Of a DNA stretch of 64,000 nucleotides, positions 1 to 7,090 are shown piece after piece (within the stretch, counting starts at the first letter, position 1; each line of letters starts with the position of its first letter). Location of the stretch: the NCBI RefSeq assembly GCF_000292345.1, contig NZ_ALOU01000016.1, positions 91,731-155,730 on the forward strand, in the 5' to 3' direction. The position numbers and the translations under genes were made by a program. The notes under the pieces were generated by a model. It ran no database searches and was not told where the DNA came from. It worked only from the letters and a program-made list of their open reading frames with translations. The stretch comes from Cupriavidus sp. BIS7. Its GTDB lineage: Bacteria; Pseudomonadota; Gammaproteobacteria; Burkholderiales; Burkholderiaceae.

Positions 1-1104
1 AACAGCCTGACGCGCCCGACGGCCGGCGACCTCAAGGAAAAGGGCGTCGACGGTGAACTCTGGGCCGTGCACGGTGGCGGCTTCTACAACCCGCAGAAGT
101 ACCTGACCGCGCCGAAGAGCCTGCCGGAGAACCTGCACTGGTTCTACTGGGAGTCATACTCGACCTGGATGAGCGGCTTTGCGCTGCTGGTGGTGCTGTA
201 CCTGTTCAACGCCAGCACATTCCTGATCGACAAGAACGTCTACGACATGTCGCCTGGCGCGGCCGTCGGTTTCGCTGTGTCGTACCTGGTGGTTGGCTGG
301 GTGGTCTACGATTCGATCTGCCGCTTCTTCGGCAAGAGCGACCGTACCGTGGGCATGCTGGTGGCGATCTACGTGGGCGTGGCAGCGTTCGTGGCGTGCC
401 ACATCTTCTCGGGCCGTGCAGCGTTCCTGCTGACCGGCGCGATGATCGCGACGATCATGAGTGCCAACGTGCTGTTCTGGATCATCCCGGGCCAGCGCAA
501 GGTGGTGGCGGCACTGAAGGCAGGCCAGCCGGTGGACCCGATCCACGGCAAGCGCGGCAAGCAGCGTAGCGTTCATAACACGTACTTCACGCTGCCGGTG
601 CTGTTCGCGATGCTGTCGAACCACTACAGCATGACCTACGCGGCCAAGAACAACTGGCTCGTGCTGATCATGGTCATGCTGGCCGGTGTGCTGATTCGCC
701 AGTTCTTCATCCTGAAGCACAAGGGCAAGATCAACATCGCATGGCCGGCCGCCGGTGTGGCATGCCTGGGTGCGGTGGCATTCATGATCGCGCCTCAGCC
801 GCGTCCGGAAGTTGCCAGCAATGCCGGTGGCGACGCTGCCAACGCCGTGAGCTTCGTGAAGGTGCAGGAAATCATCAATACGCGTTGCGTGCAGTGCCAC
901 GCTGAACAGCCGAAGCTGATGCCGACTGCCGCCAAGGGCATCAAGCTCGACACCGCGGATGGCATCAAGGCGCACGCGCAACTCATCTATCAACAGGCCG
1001 TGCAGCAGAAGGCGATGCCGCTGGGCAACGTCACGCAGATCACGGACGACGAGCGTGCGCTGCTGGGCCAATGGTTCGAAGGTGGCGCGAAAACCACCAA
1101 CTGA
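1..1104 (+). CDS. puuD: Urate hydroxylase PuuD, 3' part (5' end outside window)
   Basis: Membrane-bound urate hydroxylase, which converts urate to 5-hydroxyisourate and carries its own cytochrome c domain to pass electrons to the respiratory chain (family knowledge). The frame is open from base 1 with no convincing start, so the gene begins upstream; the in-frame GTG at 67 is internal. Several hydrophobic segments between about 160 and 800 form the membrane domain. A periplasmic linker follows, then a C-terminal cytochrome c domain with haem-binding CVQCH at 886-900 and a possible axial Met further on. The gene converges on the GDT1-type exporter and ends before a strong terminator. It completes the purine route encoded by xdhABC, add and guaD a few kb away on the other strand. 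Confidence 0.9.
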   Translation, partial: NSLTRPTAGDLKEKGVDGELWAVHGGGFYNPQKYLTAPKSLPENLHWFYWESYSTWMSGFALLVVLYLFNASTFLIDKNVYDMSPGAAVGFAVSYLVVGWVVYDSICRFFGKSDRTVGMLVAIYVGVAAFVACHIFSGRAAFLLTGAMIATIMSANVLFWIIPGQRKVVAALKAGQPVDPIHGKRGKQRSVHNTYFTLPVLFAMLSNHYSMTYAAKNNWLVLIMVMLAGVLIRQFFILKHKGKINIAWPAAGVACLGAVAFMIAPQPRPEVASNAGGDAANAVSFVKVQEIINTRCVQCHAEQPKLMPTAAKGIKLDTADGIKAHAQLIYQQAVQQKAMPLGNVTQITDDERALLGQWFEGGAKTTN

Positions 1105-1198
1105 TTCACCAACTGATCTAACTACCGAGCATCGGTGATCGACGGTCCGGAGGCTGTGCAGGTTGCAGCCGGCTGTTCCGGACCGGCGAGGGTTTGAG

Positions 1199-1221
1199 CG
1201 GGGCTTAGGCCCCGTTTTTTT
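1199..1221 (+). terminator. Rho-independent terminator of puuD
   Basis: Six-base GC stem (arms 1199-1204 and 1209-1214) closed by a TTAG loop and followed by seven T residues (1215-1221). It lies 95 bases after the puuD stop, just before the end of the converging exporter gene. Confidence 0.85.
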
Positions 1222-1248
1222 ATTGGCGCTTTTCGCGTTTATTCGTGT

Positions 1249-1824
1249 TTAACCGCCGACGTTGAACAACGCCAGCAGGCCCAGCACCAGGAAGATCGCT
1301 GCGGCAATCTTGTGCACCAGGGCAATCGGCATCTTGTTGGCGAAGCGGTCGCCCAGCAATACGGCCGGGCCATTGGCAAGCATCATGCCGAAGGTCGTAC
1401 CGGCCACCACGGCGATGACTTCGCCATGGAAACGCGCGGCCAGGGCTACGGTAGCGATCTGCGTCTTGTCTCCCATCTCGGCAAAGAAGAACGCGACGAT
1501 CGTGGTACCCAGGATGCCCAACGCGCCCTTGGCTGGCCTGACCTGTTCCGCATCGTCAAGCTTGTCGGGAATCAGCATCCAGCCGGCCATTGCAATGAAG
1601 CCGAGGCCAAGAATCCAGCGCAGCAGATCGGCGCCGAGCACGCCGGTAATCCACCCGCCGAGCGCACCGGCAAAGCCGTGGTTGACGATCGTCGCAATCA
1701 GGATGCCAAGGATAATGGGGGCGGGCTTGCGGTAGCGTGCGGCCAGGACGAGGGACAGCAATTGCGTCTTGTCGCCCATTTCGGCGAGCGCGACGATACC
1801 TGTGGAGACGAGGAACGATTCCAT
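1249..1824 (-). CDS. GDT1/UPF0016 (TMEM165) family manganese/calcium transporter
   Basis: Integral membrane cation exporter of 191 residues. The family (yeast Gdt1, human TMEM165, Vibrio MneA) moves Mn2+ or Ca2+ by exchange with protons. Both halves carry the signature E-x-G-D-K-T: EMGDKT at residues 15-20 and again at about 116-121, each in a hydrophobic helix, showing the usual internal duplication. The ATG at 1824 is chosen because it starts directly at the first transmembrane helix. The frame stays open to 1980, but that extension lies inside a yybP-ykoY riboswitch leader and is probably not translated. The riboswitch makes manganese export the best functional guess. The substrate itself is inferred, not shown. 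Confidence 0.88.
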   Translation of the reverse strand: MESFLVSTGIVALAEMGDKTQLLSLVLAARYRKPAPIILGILIATIVNHGFAGALGGWITGVLGADLLRWILGLGFIAMAGWMLIPDKLDDAEQVRPAKGALGILGTTIVAFFFAEMGDKTQIATVALAARFHGEVIAVVAGTTFGMMLANGPAVLLGDRFANKMPIALVHKIAAAIFLVLGLLALFNVGG

Positions 1825-1861
1825 TGTTGTGGATTGGATAACCGGGCCGCAAATGCATCGC

Positions 1862-2064
1862 GAGATGCCAATGACGCACACCTTTCCCGGCCCGGCCAGA
1901 AAGGTGAGGTCATTGGTCTCGCCAGGCGCTGGACACAAGGTCCGGGCTGCGCACGCCATAACCGCCTGCCGAGTTGGCATTTGGTCAAGTCTGTTGACGT
2001 ACGCCCCTGTCTTCCGGGTGCCGCATTGCGCGGCGCGGTGAGATCAGGGCGGCTACTCCCCAAT
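1862..2064 (-). promoter_or_regulatory. yybP-ykoY manganese riboswitch
   Basis: Read on the - strand, the leader begins with the family hallmark GGGGAGTAGCC (2061 downward) and includes TACGTCAACAGAC (near 2000). It ends in a CACC...GGTG hairpin flanked by GCGAGACCAATGACC and GTGTGCGTCATTGG (about 1920-1868). The two blocks can pair (AATGAC with GTCATT). These elements match the proteobacterial yybP-ykoY class that senses Mn2+ in front of alx and mntP. It lies about 40 bases upstream of the exporter start, as expected for an ON switch. Boundaries are approximate. Confidence 0.85.
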
Positions 2065-2074
2065 GGAAGGTCGC

Positions 2075-2103
2075 ATTTTAGCGAGACCGGTGGAGGAAGT
2101 CCA
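2075..2103 (-). promoter_or_regulatory. Putative sigma-70 promoter of the riboswitch leader
   Basis: On the - strand TGGACT (2103-2098), a 17-base spacer and TAAAAT (2080-2075) make a fair sigma-70 promoter. Its predicted start (about 2068) falls just before the GGGGAGTAG that opens the riboswitch. The spacer and -35 coincide with a perfect inverted repeat at 2081-2113. Confidence 0.5.
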
Positions 2104-2113
2104 CCGGTCTCGC
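2081..2113 (-). terminator. Perfect 14-bp inverted repeat, possible desaturase terminator
   Basis: Arms 2081-2094 and 2100-2113 pair without mismatch around a five-base loop, 34 bases past the desaturase stop. No T run follows on either strand, so intrinsic termination would be weak. The repeat also fills the space between the -35 and -10 of the riboswitch promoter, so it could be an operator instead or as well. Confidence 0.5.
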
Positions 2114-2147
2114 TGATTGGGTCAAATCTGAGGTTTGGTGCCGAGAA

Positions 2148-3329
2148 TCAGACCGGCACCGGGGAGTTCTCGCTGGTCTGGCGGCCACGGAAGTCCGTCC
2201 AGCACAGGGCCTTGAAGTCGTACAGCTTGCAGCGGCGCGCGGTCTGGAAGTACCAGCGCCACGAGAACTTCTCGATGATGATGCGGCCCGGCAGCGCGTG
2301 CTCAAGCAGTGCCTGGGCGCGCTTGAGTTGGTACAGCGGCACGCTCATGTCCACGTGGTGCGCCGTGTGTTCCATGATGTGATGCAGCGCCGCGCCGATG
2401 CCAAAGCCGAAGCGCAGGTGCACGGTCGTCGAAACGAACGGCTGGGCCTTTGACCACATGGGCTTGGTGTCGTACCAGGCGACGCTGGTATGCGTATGGT
2501 GGACATACAGTACGAAGCCGACGGTGGCGTTCCAGACCAGGAACGGCACCACGAAGCCGGTGCCGACCATCAGCAGGACAGACTGCCCGGTGGCCACGGC
2601 CAGCCAGGCCAGTGCGCCGATCCACAGCGCGCCGAAGGCTGCCACGAGTGCGCAGTCCCAGGTGAAGATCGCGCGGCGCGTGGCCATCTGGCGCTTGCTC
2701 GGGAAGAACAGCTTGAACCACCAGATTTCGATCAGATAGTACAGACCGGCGCCAAGGCCGTTGCGGTAGATGCGCTCCATGATCCGCCGGCTGCGCGGCA
2801 GCGCGCGGTATTCCTCGAGCGAGTAGGGCGCCCAGACGAAGTCGAAGCCCTTGAGGTTCGTATAGCCGTGGTGCACGACGTTGTGGCCGACTTCCCACAG
2901 GCTGTAAGGCGTGAGGGACGGCAGGAACGTGAGGCGTCCAAGCCACTTGTTCAGGCCGCGATGGTCGGTCAGGCTCTGGTGGCAGGCATCGTGCCCGATG
3001 ATGAAAAGCCGCGCGATCATCAGTCCGGCCAGAATGCCGAGGGCGATCTTGGCCCACCACGCGGACGCCAGCACCACACCTGCCAGCAGCGCCCCGAAAA
3101 CCGCGTAGTCAAACGCGAAAAGCAGCAGCGCACGCGGCGTGCTGCGGCTCCCGAGGGGGATCAGCCAGCTGCGGATGGTCTTGCGGTTTGGAAACGGCGC
3201 CTCGAAGGCGATTGGCTCAGGGAGGGGAACGTCCTTGGCCTGGCGCTGCGGCCGGGCCGCGCCGTGCCTGGGCGCGTGCGAGATCGCTTCGGCATCGGCC
3301 GGCGACAGGGTTTCAGAGCGGGCAGTCAT
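2148..3329 (-). CDS. Membrane fatty acid desaturase
   Basis: Di-iron acyl-lipid desaturase of about 393 residues that introduces a double bond into membrane fatty acyl chains. Three histidine clusters of the family are present: HDACH (113-117), HNVVHH (149-154) and HTAHH (321-325), with an extra HHTHT near 278-282. Hydrophobic segments at about 70-112 and 222-275 bracket them. The order and spacing resemble delta-12 (FADS-like) enzymes, but regioselectivity cannot be read from the sequence. The ATG at 3329 is preferred over the TTG one codon upstream. It stands alone between the riboswitch unit and guaD. The 193 bases upstream show no clear promoter. Confidence 0.9.
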   Translation of the reverse strand: MTARSETLSPADAEAISHAPRHGAARPQRQAKDVPLPEPIAFEAPFPNRKTIRSWLIPLGSRSTPRALLLFAFDYAVFGALLAGVVLASAWWAKIALGILAGLMIARLFIIGHDACHQSLTDHRGLNKWLGRLTFLPSLTPYSLWEVGHNVVHHGYTNLKGFDFVWAPYSLEEYRALPRSRRIMERIYRNGLGAGLYYLIEIWWFKLFFPSKRQMATRRAIFTWDCALVAAFGALWIGALAWLAVATGQSVLLMVGTGFVVPFLVWNATVGFVLYVHHTHTSVAWYDTKPMWSKAQPFVSTTVHLRFGFGIGAALHHIMEHTAHHVDMSVPLYQLKRAQALLEHALPGRIIIEKFSWRWYFQTARRCKLYDFKALCWTDFRGRQTSENSPVPV

Positions 3330-3525
3330 CAATTGTCCAGCGAGTCGTTATTCCGTGCGGGCCTGCCCGGTCGAGCGGACAAGCGTACAAATGCGACAGG
3401 CTAGAAGGCTTTGATGACGGCTGTGTTGATTCCGATCAAGGCGCGACGTCGATGGATTCACATTGATGCTGTGAGGTCACATCGGGACGCCACGCCCGGT
3501 CGGAAGTGTCCGATCCGTGTGCGTT

Positions 3526-4866
3526 TCAGGCCGCGACAGCGCTGGTGGCTTCGCCCATGATGTAGACGCTGTCGATCACGCGGTCGTCGCCAAGCATTGC
3601 GAATGCGAACAGTTGCTCCTCGAGCGTTTCCGAGCGGCTGCTGCGGCGCGAGATCAGCGGCGTGGCGTCCGGGTCCAGCACGAGGAAGTCGGCCTCGCAG
3701 CCCTCGCTGAAGCTGCCGATGCGATCCTGCCAGCCAAGTGCCTCAGCCGCCGCGCGCGTGGCCAGGTAGAACATGCGCAGCGCGGTCAGGTGGTAGCCGC
3801 CCATGCGCGCCACCTTGTGCGCCGCGTTCATCGTGCGGAACATCGAGAACGACGTGCCGCCGCCAACATCTGTCGCCAGCGTCACATTCAGACGATTCGC
3901 ATCCGACTGGTGGAAGTCGTAGAAGCCGCTGCCGAGGAACAGGTTTGACGTCGGGCAGTGCGCCACGGCCGCTCCGCTGTCGGCCAGGCGGCGTCGGTCG
4001 TCCTGGTCCAGGTAGATCGCGTGGCCATAGAACGCGCCCGGGCGCAGCAGGTTGTAGCGGTCGTACACGTCCAGATAGCTGCGTGCATCGGGGAACAGCT
4101 CGGCCACCCATTTCACTTCGTCGCGGTTTTCCGCCACGTGGGTCTGGATGAAGACGTCGCTATGCGCCTTGGCAAGTTCGCTGCATGCGGCCAGTTGCGC
4201 TTCGGTGGATGTGGGTGCGAAGCGCGGCGTGATCGCATAGGCCAGCCGGTCGACGTTGTGCCACTTCGAGATCAGGTCCGCCGAATCGCGCGCGCCGCTC
4301 TCGGCCGTGTCGCGCAGGAACTCCGGGCAGTTGCGGTCCATCAGCACCTTGCCGGTGATCATGCGCATGTTGCGCGCCTGGCTGGCCGCGAACAGCGCAT
4401 CGGCCGAGGCCGCATGCACGGTGCTCCAGACCATTGCGGTGGTCGTGCCGTTGCGCAGCAGTTCGTCGGTGAAGAAGTCGGCCACGGTCCGCGCGTAGGT
4501 GGCGTCGCTGAAGCGGCGCTCCTCCGGGAACGTGTATGTATCAAGCCAGTGCAGCAGGCCCGGCGACGGCGACGCGATGATGTCGGTCTGCGGGTAGTGG
4601 ATGTGCGTGTCGATAAAGCCCGGCACGATCAGCTTGCCACGGTGATCGACGACTTCGGCCCCTTGCGGAATGTCACGCTGCAGATCTGCGTAGTTGCCGA
4701 CCGCGGCGATGCGGCCAGCCTTCACGATCATCAGGCCATCTTCCCAATACTGATAGGCGTCGTCATGAAACTGCGGGTCGCGCAGGAAATGGAGAATGCG
4801 GCCACGGATTGCGCGGGTCGCAGCGCCGTTGGCGCCGAATGCGGGGGAAGTCGTCGTCATCTTCAT
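3526..4866 (-). CDS. guaD: Guanine deaminase
   Basis: Amidohydrolase-superfamily enzyme of 446 residues that deaminates guanine to xanthine. The metal-binding motif PGFIDTHIH is at about 82-90, and a later TDVGGG segment contains the Asp typical of the superfamily; length matches bacterial GuaD. The ATG at 4866 is taken; another ATG two codons on (4860) is equally possible, since neither has a good Shine-Dalgarno. The frame remains open upstream to 5088, but that would overlap the preceding deaminase and looks non-coding. It is last in the - strand purine run, 76 bases after add, so its product feeds XdhAB. Confidence 0.93.
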   Translation of the reverse strand: MKMTTTSPAFGANGAATRAIRGRILHFLRDPQFHDDAYQYWEDGLMIVKAGRIAAVGNYADLQRDIPQGAEVVDHRGKLIVPGFIDTHIHYPQTDIIASPSPGLLHWLDTYTFPEERRFSDATYARTVADFFTDELLRNGTTTAMVWSTVHAASADALFAASQARNMRMITGKVLMDRNCPEFLRDTAESGARDSADLISKWHNVDRLAYAITPRFAPTSTEAQLAACSELAKAHSDVFIQTHVAENRDEVKWVAELFPDARSYLDVYDRYNLLRPGAFYGHAIYLDQDDRRRLADSGAAVAHCPTSNLFLGSGFYDFHQSDANRLNVTLATDVGGGTSFSMFRTMNAAHKVARMGGYHLTALRMFYLATRAAAEALGWQDRIGSFSEGCEADFLVLDPDATPLISRRSSRSETLEEQLFAFAMLGDDRVIDSVYIMGEATSAVAA

Positions 4867-4942
4867 GTCTCGGGGCGGCCGGAGCCCCGCCCGTGCAGTG
4901 GTGCAGCGGGCGAAGCATCCGGTTTTCTTGGAATGCGCCCGC

Positions 4943-6007
4943 TCAGGTCGTGGAAGCCACGTTGGCCGATGCGGGCGGGGATGCGGGCGAAGCCGACCAG
5001 AAGTGGTCGACGTCCGCCAGGAACTCGGCCTTCTGCACGTCTGGCAGGAAAGCCGCTTCAAAACTGTTGCGGGCGAGCTTGTAGGCATCGGCCGCGTCGA
5101 GTGGCAGCGCTTCGAACGATGCCTCCCAGTTGGCGTTCATGTAGCCGCCGAAATAGGCGGGGTCGTCGGAGTGGAGCGTCACGGCCACGCCGGCATCGAG
5201 CAGCCGCTTCATCGGGTGGTCGCGCAGGTCGGGGTGGACCATCAGCTTCTGGTTCGACAGCGGGCATACGGTCAGCGCAATGCGATCACGCGCCAGGCGC
5301 TGCACCAGCGCGGCATCCTCGACGGCACGCACGCCATGGTCAATCCGCTCCACCTTGAGGATGTCCAGTGCATCGGTTACGTACTGCGGCGGGCCTTCCT
5401 CGCCGGCATGGGCCACCAGATGCAGGCCAAGCTCCTTCGCACGGGCGAATACGCGTGCGAACTTCTCGGGCGGGTTGCCGCGTTCGGACGAATCCAGGCC
5501 CACGCCGATAAACCGGTCGCGATAGGGCAGGGCCGCTTCCAGCGTGGCCATCGCATCGTCTTCGGACAGATGGCGCAGGAAGCAGAGAATCAGGCTGCTC
5601 GAAAAGTCGTACTCGGTGCGTGCCTGGGCCAGTGCGTCGGCGATGCCGTCGATCACCGTGCCGATCGGCACGCCACGTGCGGTATGGGTTTGCGGATCGA
5701 AGAAGATTTCGGCATGGCGGACGTTGTCGGCGGCGGCGCGCTTGACATAGTCCATCGTCATGTCGAAGAAGTCTTCCTCGGTCAGCAGCACGCTGGCGCC
5801 AGCGTAGTAGATGTCCAGGAAAGATTGCAGGTCCGTGAACGCGTAGGCGGCGCGCAGCGCCTCCACGTCGGGGTAGGCCAGCTTGACGTTGTTGCGCTGG
5901 GCCAGCCTGAAGATGCGCTCGGGTTCGAGCGTGCCTTCGATATGCACGTGCAGTTCGGCCTTTGGGGTACGGCGGATCTTGTCCGCCAGCGCGGCATCGA
6001 TGGTCAT
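4943..6007 (-). CDS. add: Add-like deaminase, probably adenine deaminase
   Basis: Adenosine-deaminase-family amidohydrolase of 354 residues. Metal and catalytic motifs are visible: HVH at 20-22, HAGEE at 200-204 (Glu as proton shuttle), and HSDDP at 279-283. The stretch SDDPAYFGGY and the preceding GLDSSE are features of the COG1816 branch shown in Pseudomonas and Streptomyces to prefer free adenine over adenosine. Adenine to hypoxanthine fits an operon that also deaminates guanine and oxidises hypoxanthine/xanthine. Many pipelines would call it adenosine deaminase, so substrate is an inference. It lies 44 bases after xdhC and 76 before guaD. Confidence 0.88.
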   Translation of the reverse strand: MTIDAALADKIRRTPKAELHVHIEGTLEPERIFRLAQRNNVKLAYPDVEALRAAYAFTDLQSFLDIYYAGASVLLTEEDFFDMTMDYVKRAAADNVRHAEIFFDPQTHTARGVPIGTVIDGIADALAQARTEYDFSSSLILCFLRHLSEDDAMATLEAALPYRDRFIGVGLDSSERGNPPEKFARVFARAKELGLHLVAHAGEEGPPQYVTDALDILKVERIDHGVRAVEDAALVQRLARDRIALTVCPLSNQKLMVHPDLRDHPMKRLLDAGVAVTLHSDDPAYFGGYMNANWEASFEALPLDAADAYKLARNSFEAAFLPDVQKAEFLADVDHFWSASPASPPASANVASTT

Positions 6008-6051
6008 GGGGCCTCTTTCTTTATGGCGACAGCCGGATCACGGCTGCCCGG

Positions 6052-7041
6052 TTACGGATGCACCGCCTCCCGCCGGCTCGCGGCCAGCGCGGCTGCACGC
6101 TGGTCGCGGACCTGGAGCAGTTGGGCGACGATGGCTACCGCAATCATAGCCGGTGCCTTGTCCGTGATGCCGGAGACTCCCATGGGACATGTCATTTCCG
6201 GAAAGCGCGCCGGATCGATGCCGTGATCGACCATCCGGTGTTCGAACTTCGCGCGCTTGGTCTTCGAGCCGATCAGGCCGAAGTAAGCAAAATCGGTGCG
6301 GCGGAAGATCCGCTCGCAAAGCGTCTGGTCCAGCGCATGGCTGTGCGTCATGACCAGGAAATAGCTGCCGGCCGGGGCCTGGTCGACCACGGCCTCGGCC
6401 GTGTCGGTGGCCTCGGCCTCGACGTTCTCGGGCAGGCCGGCGGGGAAGAGCGTGTCGCGCTCGTCCACCCAGTGCACGCGGCACGGCAACGTGGCCAGCA
6501 CCTTGACGAGCGCGTGGCCGACGTGACCGGCACCGAACAGCACGACGTGCATCTCGTCAGGCACCAGCGTGTCGATCCACGTGTCGTCAGCGTCGAGCTG
6601 CACCGACGGCAGCAGATCGCGGCTGGCATCGACGCGCACCTTGCCCGTGACGGGAACATGGCGTGTGATGGCCTTGCCGGCCGCGAACGCGGACTCCACC
6701 GCATCGAGCCAGACCAGATCGTCCTGGCCCAGCACCTCGAACGCCAGGCGCACCACGCCGCCGCAGCATTGACCCAGCGCGGGGCCAAGCGGAATCCGCT
6801 CGATCCGGCGCTGTTCGCCGTTCGCGATCATCTCGCGGGCGATGTCCATGCCACGCCATTCCAGGTGGCCGCCACCAATCGTGCCAACCAGGTCGCTGGC
6901 CGTGACCAGCATGCGGATACCCGGCTCGCGCGGCGCAGAGCCCTTGACTTCGGCGATGGTGACCATCGCCACGGGCACGCCGGCGCGCACCCAGCGGGTG
7001 GCGTCGGCGAAGCGGAACGGTTTGAGCGGGGCGTCCTGCAT
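6052..7041 (-). CDS. xdhC: Xanthine dehydrogenase accessory protein XdhC
   Basis: Protein of 329 residues that binds molybdenum cofactor, promotes its sulfuration and delivers it to xanthine dehydrogenase (XdhC/CoxI family). The N-terminal half has the XdhC signature GSAPREPG followed by GTIGGGHLEW; a Rossmann-like segment FGAGHVGHALVK is near the centre. The ATG at 7041 is chosen because the open frame upstream overlaps the xdhB 3' end and reads as Arg/Pro-rich non-coding sequence. It follows xdhB after a 49-base gap made largely of 10-bp repeats, the usual xdhA-B-C order. Confidence 0.93.
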   Translation of the reverse strand: MQDAPLKPFRFADATRWVRAGVPVAMVTIAEVKGSAPREPGIRMLVTASDLVGTIGGGHLEWRGMDIAREMIANGEQRRIERIPLGPALGQCCGGVVRLAFEVLGQDDLVWLDAVESAFAAGKAITRHVPVTGKVRVDASRDLLPSVQLDADDTWIDTLVPDEMHVVLFGAGHVGHALVKVLATLPCRVHWVDERDTLFPAGLPENVEAEATDTAEAVVDQAPAGSYFLVMTHSHALDQTLCERIFRRTDFAYFGLIGSKTKRAKFEHRMVDHGIDPARFPEMTCPMGVSGITDKAPAMIAVAIVAQLLQVRDQRAAALAASRREAVHP

Positions 7042-7050
7042 GATCGGTCC

Positions 7051-7090
7051 TGGTGTTGCGTGGTATTGCGTGGTGTTGCCTGGTGGTGCG
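7051..7090 (-). repeat. Four imperfect tandem 10-bp repeats between xdhB and xdhC
   Basis: The + strand reads TGGTGTTGCG, TGGTATTGCG, TGGTGTTGCC and TGGTGGTGCG with no bases between units, filling the gap from the xdhB stop to about ten bases short of the xdhC start. No stem-loop or T run is seen. Confidence 0.85.

Noticed and set aside
1825..1980. N-terminal extension of the GDT1 exporter
   Set aside because: The extension lies in the riboswitch and is not membrane-like; the core begins at ATG 1824.
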